A stretch of DNA of 24,960 nucleotides from an uncultured Solobacterium sp. (GCA_905194705.1 CAJJTI010000009.1:1-24960), one strand, 5' to 3'. Numbered from the stretch's first letter, positions 14,973 to 23,630 are shown. Numbers and translations: made by a program. Notes: generated by a model from the sequence alone, not told the origin.

Positions 14973-16527
14973 ATCTACCATACACTTCTTCGCCATGAAC
15001 TATTGTCATTATGACTTTTGTTTTTAAAATATCTTCAAAAGGACACGTTGTAATGTCTGAATCTAATACTACTAAGTCAGCTTCGTATCCCACTTCTATT
15101 TTTCCTCTAGAATCACTATGAGACATCATTTCTGCACCTCTATCCGTATATGAAGAAATAGCTTCATCAATTGTTAAACATTCATTTTGATTCATTTCAA
15201 CGCCTGTAATTGTTGATTTTCTAGTAACTGCTAAATATATACCTTTTAATACATCAGGTATTTCAACTGGAGCATCTGATCCATTTGCACATCTTGTATT
15301 TTCTAGTAATGTCTTATATGGATAACTTGTATCTTGTAGTTCTGGCGCAATTCTTTCTTTTAATACACTTGCATCAGAATCGATAAATAATGACTGGAAG
15401 TAACAATCTAACTTCATCTCAATGATTTTATCAATCTGATCTTTTCTTAATATTTGTGTATGCACTAAGCCATAACCTAAAGGATTATTTTCTAATACTT
15501 CATCTTTAAATACTTCTAGTGCTTGATCTACCGCTTTATCACCTATTGCATGAGCAACGGTTGGCATATTGTAAGTATTAGCTAAATGAATGATTTCTTT
15601 TAAATCTTCAGTATCATATAACAAAGTACCTGTTGTTTCAGAATTTAGATATGGTTTTGTTAAAGCTGCAGTATAACCACCAAGAGAACCATCTAATATC
15701 ACCTTTAATGGACCTATTTCAAAGTTATCATCACCTACACCAGTTGTATAACCATCATCTAAGAAATTTGCTAAATCTTCTGCTTCATTGAATTCACATT
15801 GTTCCTCGATATGCAAAGTTAAATTACCTTGATAAGATTCCTGTAAAAATACATCAAGTGGATTTGTATAATCTTTTGTTAAAGACACAAAATCATCTGA
15901 ACAAACACTTGTAATACCATGTTTATTTAACTCTTTCATTGCTAAAGATAAATAATGCTTCAATTCCATTTTTGTTGGTTCTTTCCGTAAAGAAAGAATG
16001 ATATCCATTGCCTTTTCTTCAACAATACCTGTTTCATAGTCAATTCTGCCATTTTCATAGGCAACACTTTCCGTAATTCCTGCTAATTCTAATGCTTTTG
16101 TGTTAGCCACTAAAATATGACCACAATCTCTAATTAAAACAATTGGTATATCTTTTGATATATCATCCAAAAATGCTTTAGTTGGGCCTTTGTGGTAAGG
16201 ATAACTGACTTCGTTATAACCTCTAGCTACGAATAGTTCTTCTTTATTCTTTGGTAAATGTTCAACTATTGCTTTTTTGATATCATCTAAACTTTGACAA
16301 TATTTCAAAGATACAATACTTAATGTATAACCTAGACTCAACATATGAATATGAGAATCAATAAAACCAGGTAGTAAAAATGCCCCTTTTAAATCAATCA
16401 GTTCATCTTCATTTGTTATTTTCTTTAAGATATTTTCTGACGAGTCAATCTCTTGAATGATACCATCATCAATAAGTAAAGCATCCTCATCTTTTTTATA
16501 AATATTTGCGTGAATAATCGCCTTCAT
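14971..16527 (-). CDS. YtcJ-like amidohydrolase
   Basis: Metal-dependent amidohydrolase of the amidohydrolase-3/YtcJ group, 518 residues. The N-terminal beta-sandwich is followed by LLPGFIDSHIHML with metal ligands H59 and H61. Later come TVAHAIGDKAVDQALE, YGLVHTQI and NGSDAPVEIPD, which carry the remaining histidines and the catalytic aspartate. The C-terminus GKIEVGYEADLVVLDSDI closes the sandwich as in the family. There is no signal peptide. It begins four bases after the oxidoreductase, so both are co-transcribed. Substrates of YtcJ-like proteins are mostly unknown. Confidence 0.88.
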   Translation of the reverse strand: MKAIIHANIYKKDEDALLIDDGIIQEIDSSENILKKITNEDELIDLKGAFLLPGFIDSHIHMLSLGYTLSIVSLKYCQSLDDIKKAIVEHLPKNKEELFVARGYNEVSYPYHKGPTKAFLDDISKDIPIVLIRDCGHILVANTKALELAGITESVAYENGRIDYETGIVEEKAMDIILSLRKEPTKMELKHYLSLAMKELNKHGITSVCSDDFVSLTKDYTNPLDVFLQESYQGNLTLHIEEQCEFNEAEDLANFLDDGYTTGVGDDNFEIGPLKVILDGSLGGYTAALTKPYLNSETTGTLLYDTEDLKEIIHLANTYNMPTVAHAIGDKAVDQALEVFKDEVLENNPLGYGLVHTQILRKDQIDKIIEMKLDCYFQSLFIDSDASVLKERIAPELQDTSYPYKTLLENTRCANGSDAPVEIPDVLKGIYLAVTRKSTITGVEMNQNECLTIDEAISSYTDRGAEMMSHSDSRGKIEVGYEADLVVLDSDITTCPFEDILKTKVIMTIVHGEEVYGR

Positions 16528-16530
16528 TTT

Positions 16531-17517
16531 TTATTTCACCTCATCACAAGGATAAATAATTCCTGTCTGTTTACGAATTTCTTCTATTGTAGAAATAATA
16601 TCTACTGATAAAGCATGTGATACTTTTTTGGATTCAATATATCCATTTTCATAGCTTTCTTTAAAATCTTGAATTTCACTAATAAATGGATTTTGTACAT
16701 GATCAAATAAAACTTCTTCGTTTTTTGTTTTACGATCAACATATGTTACTTTATTTATTAATGAAGCACCTTGAATAACTAACATGCCATTTTCTCCAGC
16801 AATAGTACATGGATAAATGGAATCTGAAGCTTTTGAGTTCATTACTACCGCTGAAAAATCAGGATAAGTAAATATTGCATTAGACGCAACATCAGCACCT
16901 GTTGGTAATAAAGATGCACTTGCTTGAATCTTGTCAGGTTTACCAAATAAACCTACAACATCAGCGATACAGTATACACCTAAATCCATAATCGCTCCAT
17001 TACATAAATCACAGCGGAATGTAGTAGGATTTTTACCCTCTAAATAAGCATCATAGCGACTGGAATATTTAGAAAAATCAAATACTACATTATGAATTTT
17101 TCCTACTTTATGCAAATTATTTTTTATCACTTCAAAACCTCTAGAATATAAAGGCATAATACCATCATGCACATATACATGGTGCAAAACGGCTAATTCA
17201 TATATTTCTTCAGCCTGTTTCTTTGTCACCATAAACGGTTTTTCAGTTAATACAGGATATCCCGCTAAAATACATTTTTTTGTCATTTCATAATGAAGAC
17301 CATTTGGTACAGCCAAATAAATCGCATCTGCTATTTTCTTTTCCAGCATTTTATCTAATGATTCACATACTGTTTCAATATTATATTTCTGAGCAAATTT
17401 CTGGGCATTTTCTATATGTCCGCTTGTAACACAAGTAATCGTTATATCATCAATATGACTAGCGCCTTCCATAAATGAATCTGATACAAAATTTGTTCCT
17501 ACAACTCCTATTTTCAT
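16531..17517 (-). CDS. Gfo/Idh/MocA family oxidoreductase
   Basis: NAD(P)-dependent dehydrogenase of the glucose-fructose oxidoreductase/inositol dehydrogenase family, 328 residues. The Rossmann fold opens with MKIGVVGTNFVSDSF; the EKPFMVTKKQAEE motif with its catalytic lysine lies near residue 105; GAIMDLGVYCIADVVGLFG is the usual central segment. ATG 17517 is chosen because the first beta strand begins there; the in-frame TTG at 17544 lies in the predicted -10 box (17544-17549). AAGGAG stands 12 bases before the ATG, a little far. First gene of a unit with the amidohydrolase. The sugar or polyol substrate is not predictable. Confidence 0.9.
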   Translation of the reverse strand: MKIGVVGTNFVSDSFMEGASHIDDITITCVTSGHIENAQKFAQKYNIETVCESLDKMLEKKIADAIYLAVPNGLHYEMTKKCILAGYPVLTEKPFMVTKKQAEEIYELAVLHHVYVHDGIMPLYSRGFEVIKNNLHKVGKIHNVVFDFSKYSSRYDAYLEGKNPTTFRCDLCNGAIMDLGVYCIADVVGLFGKPDKIQASASLLPTGADVASNAIFTYPDFSAVVMNSKASDSIYPCTIAGENGMLVIQGASLINKVTYVDRKTKNEEVLFDHVQNPFISEIQDFKESYENGYIESKKVSHALSVDIISTIEEIRKQTGIIYPCDEVK

Positions 17518-17543
17518 AAAAATTTCAAACTCCTTCTCTATCA

Positions 17544-17569
17544 AGTATACCTCAAGAATAAGCTATAAT
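17544..17569. promoter_or_regulatory. Back-to-back promoters of the oxidoreductase and pcp genes
   Basis: TATACT on the minus strand (17544-17549) faces away from TATAAT on the plus strand (17564-17569). Each -10 gives a short leader that still includes the ribosome site of its gene. -35 boxes are weak on both strands, and the two promoters overlap, so they may compete. Confidence 0.45.
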
Positions 17570-17591
17570 AATTTTGGGAGAACATTTATTT

Positions 17592-18194
17592 ATGAAAATA
17601 CTGATTACTTGTTTTGATCCATTTGGAAATATGGAAATTAACGCTTCAAGAGCTGTATTAGATAGAATTGACACTTACAAGTTTGATGCTGAAATTATTA
17701 AGCTTGAAATACCTACAGTACGCTATAAATCACTGGAAATGATTCAAAAAGAAATTGAAAACTGTCATCCGGATGTTGTTATATCCCTTGGTCAAGCTGG
17801 TGGAAGAGCTGATATTACAATTGAAAGAATTGGCATCAATGTGGATGATTTCCGCATAGAAGATAATGCTGGTAATAAACCTCAAGATGAACCAATTTAT
17901 CAAGATGGTCCTGATGCTTATTTTTCTACATTACCAGTTAGAGAAATTGTTAATGCAATAAATAAACATCATATCGCTGCTTCCGTTTCAAATACTGCAG
18001 GTACATTTGTTTGTAACCATGTACTGTATGGAACTAGATATTATTTAGAACATCATTATCCAAATATTAAAAGTGGTTTCATTCATGTCCCATTCATCAA
18101 GAAACAAGGCGAACCACTTCATAAGCCATATATGGAATTAGAGGATATTGTTAAAGGTATTGAAATTACTCTTGAAACAATTATTTCCAGATAA
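17592..18194 (+). CDS. pcp: Pyrrolidone-carboxylate (pyroglutamyl) peptidase
   Basis: Cysteine peptidase of family C15 that removes N-terminal pyroglutamate from peptides in the cytoplasm. The 200-residue protein has the full catalytic triad: E79 in DITIERIGIN, C141 in NTAGTFVCNHVLYG and H165 in GFIHVPFI. ATG 17592 is preferred to the upstream in-frame start because it begins the family's conserved MKILITCFDPFG; GGGAG precedes it by about 12 bases. It converges with the GNAT-fusion gene, overlapping by 14 bases. A terminator for it is found 45 bases past its stop, inside that opposing gene. Confidence 0.95.
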   Translation: MKILITCFDPFGNMEINASRAVLDRIDTYKFDAEIIKLEIPTVRYKSLEMIQKEIENCHPDVVISLGQAGGRADITIERIGINVDDFRIEDNAGNKPQDEPIYQDGPDAYFSTLPVREIVNAINKHHIAASVSNTAGTFVCNHVLYGTRYYLEHHYPNIKSGFIHVPFIKKQGEPLHKPYMELEDIVKGIEITLETIISR

Positions 18195-18939
18195 TTTTCG
18201 TATCCTGGTATTGTTCTAATTCACCAATTGTATTAATGACATCCTTTTTCTCAAAGGATGTTTTTTTCGATACCACAAATGCAGAACTACCATCTTTACG
18301 ATAAATAATTGCAATAACTGTACCGACATATTCATCAACTGCTTCATCTAACCCAAAGATATAAGCATTTTCAAAGTTATCTTCTAAAAATTCACTTTCA
18401 TTTACATAACCAATATTAACCGGTAACAGTAAATCAGGAATCAAGCTATGAAAACTGCCATATGGTTGATCTACAATAACATGAACTTCTTTTCCTAGAT
18501 AATCCTGATAGAAAAGATATTCCATCTCTATTAAAGAAATAGACTCATTTAATTCTTCAGAAACAACATTAAAACCTAACTTTTCAAACTGTTCTTGATA
18601 TTTAGTAAATACATGAATATGTAAAGCACTGCAACCGATATGCTTAAATTCTTTTTCAACAAAAGATAATAAGATAAATTGATTTTTAAGTGCTGATTCT
18701 TCATTTCTTGAAGCAATCATCAAAATATCAAAAGTATATGTATCATAACAAATTGCCCCGTCTAGGTCTTTTTCAAATATGCCTATATATGAGCCTTTTG
18801 CTTGAATATCAGTTAGATATTTTTCAAAGTTATCTCTTTTTTCAGAATCAAGTTCAAAGTTACACATAGAAATAAATGAAGCTCTAAATAAATTTTGAGC
18901 ATCTAGTATTTCTTTGTTATCTAATGAGCGAATATCCAT
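18181..18939 (-). CDS. GNAT-like domain fused to a small inorganic-pyrophosphatase-like domain
   Basis: A 252-residue protein of two parts. Residues 1-135 look like a GNAT acetyltransferase: after a variable start come LLSFVEKEFKHIGCSALHIHV and FEKLGFNVVSEEL, the classic last helix-strand. Residues 148-250 resemble the short clostridial pyrophosphatase-like proteins of about 110 residues (GKEVHVIVDQPYGSFHS, LLPVNIGYV, AYIFGLDEAVDEYVGTVIAI). Where I would expect an acidic residue before AY there is Asn191, and the acidic DxDxxD cluster of true class I enzymes is absent, so catalysis is doubtful. Its start overlaps the sseB stop (TAATG). Function unknown. Confidence 0.7.
   Translation of the reverse strand: MDIRSLDNKEILDAQNLFRASFISMCNFELDSEKRDNFEKYLTDIQAKGSYIGIFEKDLDGAICYDTYTFDILMIASRNEESALKNQFILLSFVEKEFKHIGCSALHIHVFTKYQEQFEKLGFNVVSEELNESISLIEMEYLFYQDYLGKEVHVIVDQPYGSFHSLIPDLLLPVNIGYVNESEFLEDNFENAYIFGLDEAVDEYVGTVIAIIYRKDGSSAFVVSKKTSFEKKDVINTIGELEQYQDTKIIWK
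18239..18267 (+). terminator. Terminator of pcp embedded in the opposing gene
   Basis: Perfect nine-base arms ACATCCTTT (18239-18247) and AAAGGATGT (18253-18261), five-base loop, then seven T on the plus strand. It lies 45 bases beyond the pcp stop and inside the coding sequence of the convergent GNAT-fusion gene (around its KKTSFEKKDVI codons). Confidence 0.8.
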
Positions 18940-19727
18940 TAAAAATCAAGTTCCTTATCATATAAAGCAACAGCATCCTGAATAATTGTGTCCATGATTT
19001 TCTTATCTGTCTTCATTACAACTACAGTTACACCCTTTGATTCTTTTTCTGCTGTTTCTTTTAATGTATCAGCTAGATTAGCATCTACTTTTTCTGCTTC
19101 TACAAATAATGCATATTGCATTACCATACCAACATACATTGCTTTTAACCAGACTCTATCAACTGTTTTAAGTTCACAGCATTTGTCATATACTGCATTA
19201 ACTAAAGCTGTAGGATAAACAGATGGTTCACCATATCTTACTTCCTGTGGTACATTTACAGGAGCACTCTTTGCTATTTCACCACGATTTAAGCGATTAA
19301 CTAAATCTGTTGGTAAAACAATATTATCTGACATTGGGTTTAATACTACGCCTAAAGTACCATTCTTTGAATCATTCGCGATTAAATCATAATCTGCTAA
19401 TGTACGAGCGATATATTGAACGGTTTGTCCTGGTTGAACAGCAAGTTTTTGTGCTTCTTCCATATCTGTAAAAGCTGGGAAAAAGGCCTTTCCATCTTTT
19501 GTATTAATAATGACATATTTAATTTTAGCGTCTTTTGGAAGTTTAATTTTTCCTGTTTTTCCTGCTGGAATAGGAACACTGAAAATTACTGGAGCTAATA
19601 AATTAGCTTTTTTTAGTTCTGCAAACATTTTCTGTTCATTTGCAGCTGTACGTTCATTTTTCAAAGTAGTTAGAGCTTCTTTTAAAGCTTTGTTATCAAT
19701 TTGTGCTGTTTGTTCTTTATTTGCCAT
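18939..19727 (-). CDS. SseB-family protein
   Basis: A 262-residue soluble protein. Residues about 40-135 match the SseB N-terminal domain: a LLAPVIFSVPIP strand, then KYVIINTKDGKAFFPAFTDMEEAQ, in which FPAFTD is characteristic. Residues about 165-225 match the SseB C-terminal domain: YGEPSVYPTALVNAVYDKC and VWLKAMYVGMVMQYALFVEAE. The family takes its name from an E. coli protein linked to serine sensitivity; its biochemical role is unknown. ATG 19727 has GAGGTG before it and a TATAAT nearby in the divergent region with htrA. It is coupled (TAATG) to the GNAT-fusion gene, making a two-gene operon. Confidence 0.83.
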   Translation of the reverse strand: MANKEQTAQIDNKALKEALTTLKNERTAANEQKMFAELKKANLLAPVIFSVPIPAGKTGKIKLPKDAKIKYVIINTKDGKAFFPAFTDMEEAQKLAVQPGQTVQYIARTLADYDLIANDSKNGTLGVVLNPMSDNIVLPTDLVNRLNRGEIAKSAPVNVPQEVRYGEPSVYPTALVNAVYDKCCELKTVDRVWLKAMYVGMVMQYALFVEAEKVDANLADTLKETAEKESKGVTVVVMKTDKKIMDTIIQDAVALYDKELDF

Positions 19728-19879
19728 ATTTCTTGCACCTCGTGAATCATTATATCGTATTCGTCAAATAATGACTATTATGTAAAAGATACAGTTTCAT
19801 TAATTATTAATTTATTATTCACATTTCTATCACATAACAAAGCTAAAGTAGTGTTGTAAAAAGTAAGGAGTAAAAGAAT
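19728..19879. promoter_or_regulatory. Divergent intergenic region sseB / htrA
   Basis: A 152-base AT-rich gap between divergent genes. On the minus strand a TATAAT stands shortly before the GAGGTG site of sseB. On the plus strand AAGGAG lies nine bases before the htrA ATG, but I cannot pick a convincing -35/-10 pair for htrA. A short inverted repeat ATAAT-GACT-ATTAT is present near 19768-19782; I do not recognise a known operator. Confidence 0.35.
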
Positions 19880-21109
19880 ATGAGTGAATTAAATAGTCAT
19901 ACAGAACAAAATGAGACAGAAAATCCAAATGTTATTGATGCAGAAGTTCACACAACAACTGCAAGCGTCTCATCACCTATAAAAAAAGAAAAGAAAAATC
20001 ATCCTGTTTTAGTTGTATTACTTAGTGCTGTATTAGGTACAAGTGGTGGTGCCTTAGGTGCATATCTAGTCACAAGTAACAATGCATCTTCAAAACAAGT
20101 TATTGTTTACCAGGATACAAATGGTGCAACAACATCAAACACTTCTAATACTGCTAATAGTGGTTTATCTATTAAAGAAATAGCAGCTAAAGCTTCTCCA
20201 AGTGTAGTTGAAATCAATATCGAAGGTCAAACAACAGGTTATGGTTTCTTCGGTGGAACTTATACTACACAAGCTGCAGGAAGTGGTGTAATTATTTCTA
20301 AAGATGGTTATATTATTACAAATAACCACGTTGTTGAAGGAGCTATTTCTATTACCGTTAAAACTAGTGATGGTACAGAATATGCTGCCACATTAGTTGG
20401 TACAGATTCTAAGAGTGATATTGGCGTCATCAAGGTTGAAGCAGATAACTTAACACCAGCAACAATTGGTGATTCTTCAACTATTTCAGTTGGTGATACA
20501 GCAGTTGTTATCGGTAATCCATTAGGAACTCTTGGTGGTACAGTAACAAATGGCATTATTTCTGCAACCGATAGAGAAATTAGTATTAATAACGAAACAA
20601 TGAACTTAATACAAACAAACGCTGCAATTAACAGTGGTAACTCTGGTGGTGGTATGTTTGATGCTAATGGTAACTTAATTGGTGTTGTTAATGCAAAAGA
20701 CTCTGGCACAACTAGCTCCGGTACAACTATTGAAGGATTAGGATTTGCGATTCCAATCAATGATGCCATGAACGTAGCTAAACAACTAATTGAAAGTGGT
20801 CAAGTAACTGATAGACCTACAATTGGCGTTACATTACAAACCATCACAAAAGATTATGGCAACTACAAAGCAGGTTTATATATCACAGATGTTTCTAAAG
20901 GATCTGGTGCTGAAGCTGCAGGTTTACAACCTGGCGATCAAATTGTAGGTGCAGATGGTACAGAAATCTCTTCTTATACAGAGTTATCTAAGATTCTTCG
21001 TAACAAGCATGTTGGTGATATCTTAACATTAACTATTGTTAGAGATGGTGAACAAATGGATGTTGATGTTACCTTAACTGGAGCATTAACAGAAATTGCT
21101 AAAGGCTAA
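19880..21109 (+). CDS. HtrA/DegP-like serine protease (S1C) with PDZ domain
   Basis: Membrane-anchored protease/chaperone for misfolded exported proteins. The 409-residue chain has a basic cytoplasmic end of about 40 residues, one transmembrane segment (about 43-65), a low-complexity Asn/Thr/Ser linker (about 66-95) and a trypsin-like domain. The triad is H150 (TNNHVVEG), D180 (SKSDIGVIKV) and S255 (NSGNSGGGMFD). One PDZ domain follows (about 310-400, with GAEAAGLQPGDQIVGADG). This is the standard Firmicutes HtrA layout. AAGGAG precedes the ATG by nine bases, and a strong terminator follows. I see no CssR- or CtsR-type operator. Confidence 0.95.
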   Translation: MSELNSHTEQNETENPNVIDAEVHTTTASVSSPIKKEKKNHPVLVVLLSAVLGTSGGALGAYLVTSNNASSKQVIVYQDTNGATTSNTSNTANSGLSIKEIAAKASPSVVEINIEGQTTGYGFFGGTYTTQAAGSGVIISKDGYIITNNHVVEGAISITVKTSDGTEYAATLVGTDSKSDIGVIKVEADNLTPATIGDSSTISVGDTAVVIGNPLGTLGGTVTNGIISATDREISINNETMNLIQTNAAINSGNSGGGMFDANGNLIGVVNAKDSGTTSSGTTIEGLGFAIPINDAMNVAKQLIESGQVTDRPTIGVTLQTITKDYGNYKAGLYITDVSKGSGAEAAGLQPGDQIVGADGTEISSYTELSKILRNKHVGDILTLTIVRDGEQMDVDVTLTGALTEIAKG

Positions 21110-21146
21110 AAAACTACATAATGACAAATAATTATTATGTATTAGG

Positions 21147-21177
21147 AAACGGTGCTATTTTATTAACACCGTTTTTT
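21147..21177 (+). terminator. Rho-independent terminator after htrA
   Basis: Arms AAACGGTG (21147-21154) and CACCGTTT (21167-21174), a 12-base loop, and a T run overlapping the right arm. It lies about 37 bases after the htrA stop. Confidence 0.88.
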
Positions 21178-21194
21178 CTTGTGTACTAAGACTA

Positions 21195-21243
21195 ATAAAA
21201 AGAAAACCCATCTTGACTTCTTATTAGAAATATAATGGGTTTT
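21195..21243 (-). terminator. Rho-independent terminator of the M42 aminopeptidase gene
   Basis: Nine-base perfect arms 21235-21243 and 21203-21211 (AAAACCCAT/ATGGGTTTT on the minus strand) with a 23-base loop, then CTTTTTATT on the minus strand. It lies just beyond the stop codon at 21265. Confidence 0.75.
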
Positions 21244-21264
21244 AGTATTCATATTAGTTTTTTA

Positions 21265-22299
21265 TTATTTACGATCTATATAAGCTCTTAGTAAATCAAA
21301 TGTAGCTATTACACCATCAATATGACTTCTTTCCATACCGTGACTATGAGCTACCCCTGGTCCAATTAAACCACCTTTTATATTATTACCACCTTTTAAT
21401 GCAGCACCTGTATCTGAACCGTAGAATGGATAAATATCAATCGCATGACAAATGTTATTTTCTTTTGCAAGATTACTCATTAAAGTTGTAATGTCATAAT
21501 CATATGGTCCACCTGAATCTTTTGCACAAATTGATACATCTCTTTCTGTACAGCTTAAATCTTCACCAATGCATCCCATATCTACAGAAATAAACTCTTT
21601 TACATCTTCTGGCACGTAACTCGCTCCATGACCAACTTCTTCATATGTAGAAATACAAATATAGAAACCTCTTTCTGGCACAATATGATTTGTTTTATAA
21701 GATTCTAATAAACTCATTAAAATACAAACACTTAGTTTATCATCTAAGAATCTAGATTTGATATAGCCACTTTCACAAAGAACTGTTTTAGGATCATACG
21801 CAATATAGTCACCATTTTCAATACCTAACTTTTGCACATCTTTTTTGCTTGAAACAACTTCATCAATTCTAACTTCCATATTTTCTTCAATATGTTCTTT
21901 AGAACTGCTATCTTTAAATACATGCACACTTGGAGAAGTAGAAAGAATTGTTCCTGTATAGCACTTGCCATTTCTTGTATAAATACGACAATATTCACCA
22001 TCTAATGTATTTAATAATGGTCCACCTACTTTAGTAATTGCTAAATTTCCATTAGATTTAATAGAACGAACCATTAAGCCTAAAGTATCACAATGAGCAC
22101 TAAATGCTAAAGAATGACGATTATCTTTACCATCTACTGGAATATATAAATTCCCTTTTTCACTTCTAAAATAAGATACATTTAATTCATCGCACTTTGA
22201 AGCAATATAATTGATTGCTTCTTTACAAAATCCACTTGGTGAATCAATTGCGAATAATTCTTTAACTAACGTTTCAAAATATTCTTTATTCATTTGCAT
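21265..22299 (-). CDS. M42 family aminopeptidase (PepA/glutamyl aminopeptidase-like)
   Basis: Dinuclear-metal peptidase of the M42 (TET aminopeptidase) family, 344 residues, cytoplasmic. Metal and catalytic residues are visible: SAHCDTLGLMV (H69, D71), KSRFLDDKLSV, STYEEVGHGAS (the Glu pair), SVDMG, and the final histidine in SHGMERSH. ATG 22299 has GGAGG six bases before it and overlaps the end of the SGNH gene by 14 bases, so they are coupled; a second ATG at 22293 is possible but less well spaced. The family includes leucyl, glutamyl and lysyl aminopeptidases as well as cellulase-annotated proteins, so specificity is open. Confidence 0.92.
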   Translation of the reverse strand: MQMNKEYFETLVKELFAIDSPSGFCKEAINYIASKCDELNVSYFRSEKGNLYIPVDGKDNRHSLAFSAHCDTLGLMVRSIKSNGNLAITKVGGPLLNTLDGEYCRIYTRNGKCYTGTILSTSPSVHVFKDSSSKEHIEENMEVRIDEVVSSKKDVQKLGIENGDYIAYDPKTVLCESGYIKSRFLDDKLSVCILMSLLESYKTNHIVPERGFYICISTYEEVGHGASYVPEDVKEFISVDMGCIGEDLSCTERDVSICAKDSGGPYDYDITTLMSNLAKENNICHAIDIYPFYGSDTGAALKGGNNIKGGLIGPGVAHSHGMERSHIDGVIATFDLLRAYIDRK

Positions 22300-23623
22300 T
22301 ACTATCCTCCTCTTGATTTACATCCTCTGTATTTGTTGAATCAGGTATTTCATCTGTTTCAGGTACTATTGTAGGTGTTGCTGTAATAACAGGTTCTGGT
22401 ACAGGTGTAGCTGTTGGTTCTATTGTAGGAACACTAGTAGCTACTGGTGTTGGTGCTACGGTAGGTGCAGTTGTTGGAACACTTGTAACTACTGGTGTTG
22501 GTGCTGCAGTTGGCGCAACTGTTGGAACTATTGTTGGAGTTGGTGTTGATGTTGCTTCTGGAGAACTTGTTGGTTCTTCATTTTCTTCTACAATACATCC
22601 TGCATATGGATCACCTGTAAACCCATCGTTGCAATAGCATCCACCACTATCATCACCCCAGGCATTTTCTCCACAAGACGTACTTGTTGCTTCATCTTGG
22701 GTAAAATCTTTATTTGTTAATGGATTAACTGTGAATAGTCCTGAAGGAACACCAATAATCGTTGGAATTGCATTTAATGGTTTAGGTCTATCATCTTCTG
22801 TAATATAACTATGCTCTCTAAAATATTGGAATAATGTAGTTAACCCTTTCTTTGATAAATGTAAACCATCATGGTCCATAATACCTGACGCTGCGTATCC
22901 TGTCTTAGCATCTTTTAATACTTCTGATGAATTCAAAAACTTCCAATCGTTTTCTTCACACATCTTAACAATCGCTTTGTTATATGCATCAATTTGCGTC
23001 ATAGTTACATTTGGATAGTCTCTTTTCTCACTTACTGGTGGAATTGCATTTACGATAAGATCGGCATATGGATAAGCTTCTTCAATAGCTTTTAATTGTT
23101 TTGTATATCTTTCAATAAAGTTAGTCGCATCAGTACTTTTACCTGATAAATTGTTTGTGCCAAAAGTAATAATAATTCTTTGTGGTTGAAGTATTTTAAC
23201 CGCATCTACCATCGTAAATCTACCTGTGCTGAAATCAATAACTGGCATAGTTGATATTGCATCAATACCCATACCTACAACACCAATTGAATTCTCTTTA
23301 GTTGTAAATGTTTTTTTGTCACTGTCAGTAAATGTTAAGAATCTTGCTGTGTTAGAATCACCCAAAAATAATGTTGAGTTAATGTAATCTTTTCCAGCAT
23401 CATCTGTTTTCTTTAAAATAGTACCTTCATATTCAGTATCATTTATTTTATTTTCATCAGGCTTATATGTATCGGTTGTTGGTGTAGGTGTAACTTCAGG
23501 ATTCTTGGAATGATTCATATTGCAACTGACAATTCCTACTGTAAGTAGTAATAGACATACACATAACAATCCTAATAAAACAAGTGCCTGGACATTTAGT
23601 TTTCTTTTTCTCTGCTTTTTCAT
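22286..23623 (-). CDS. Secreted or membrane-anchored SGNH hydrolase with EGF-like cysteine cluster and Pro/Thr tail
   Basis: A 445-residue surface protein. A basic N-terminus (KKQRKRK) is followed by a hydrophobic segment (about 11-33) ending in IVSC, which could be a lipobox with Cys34. After a short PTPTPTT linker comes a GDSL/SGNH esterase domain (about 83-275): nucleophile S90 in LFLGDSNTARF, FGTNNL (155-158 region) and DGLHL with D252 and H255. Then four cysteines (317, 329, 331, 343) in SCGENAW to GCYCNDGFTGDPYAGC form an EGF-like pattern. The last 95 residues are a Pro/Thr/Val tail with 16-residue repeats. ATG 23623 begins the signal sequence; no Shine-Dalgarno precedes it. The substrate is probably an acylated wall or glycan component, by analogy only. 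Confidence 0.85.
   Translation of the reverse strand: MKKQRKRKLNVQALVLLGLLCVCLLLLTVGIVSCNMNHSKNPEVTPTPTTDTYKPDENKINDTEYEGTILKKTDDAGKDYINSTLFLGDSNTARFLTFTDSDKKTFTTKENSIGVVGMGIDAISTMPVIDFSTGRFTMVDAVKILQPQRIIITFGTNNLSGKSTDATNFIERYTKQLKAIEEAYPYADLIVNAIPPVSEKRDYPNVTMTQIDAYNKAIVKMCEENDWKFLNSSEVLKDAKTGYAASGIMDHDGLHLSKKGLTTLFQYFREHSYITEDDRPKPLNAIPTIIGVPSGLFTVNPLTNKDFTQDEATSTSCGENAWGDDSGGCYCNDGFTGDPYAGCIVEENEEPTSSPEATSTPTPTIVPTVAPTAAPTPVVTSVPTTAPTVAPTPVATSVPTIEPTATPVPEPVITATPTIVPETDEIPDSTNTEDVNQEEDSNANE
22425..22520. repeat. Two tandem 48-bp repeats coding a Pro/Thr tail
   Basis: Copies 22425-22472 and 22473-22520 are adjacent and about 80% identical. In the SGNH protein each codes 16 residues of the form TxAPTxAPTPVxTSVP. 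More diverged PT units flank them. Such tails expand and contract by slippage, and copy number may vary between strains. Confidence 0.75.
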
Positions 23624-23630
23624 TTCTATT

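Noticed and set aside
19397..19785. Plus-strand frames opposite the start of sseB
   Set aside because: Cysteine/phenylalanine-rich reverse-strand shadows without start signals; sseB explains this stretch.
22330..22570. Regularly repeated DNA considered as a CRISPR-like array
   Set aside because: The units are adjacent, imperfect, in frame with the SGNH gene and have no unique spacers; they code a Pro/Thr stalk.
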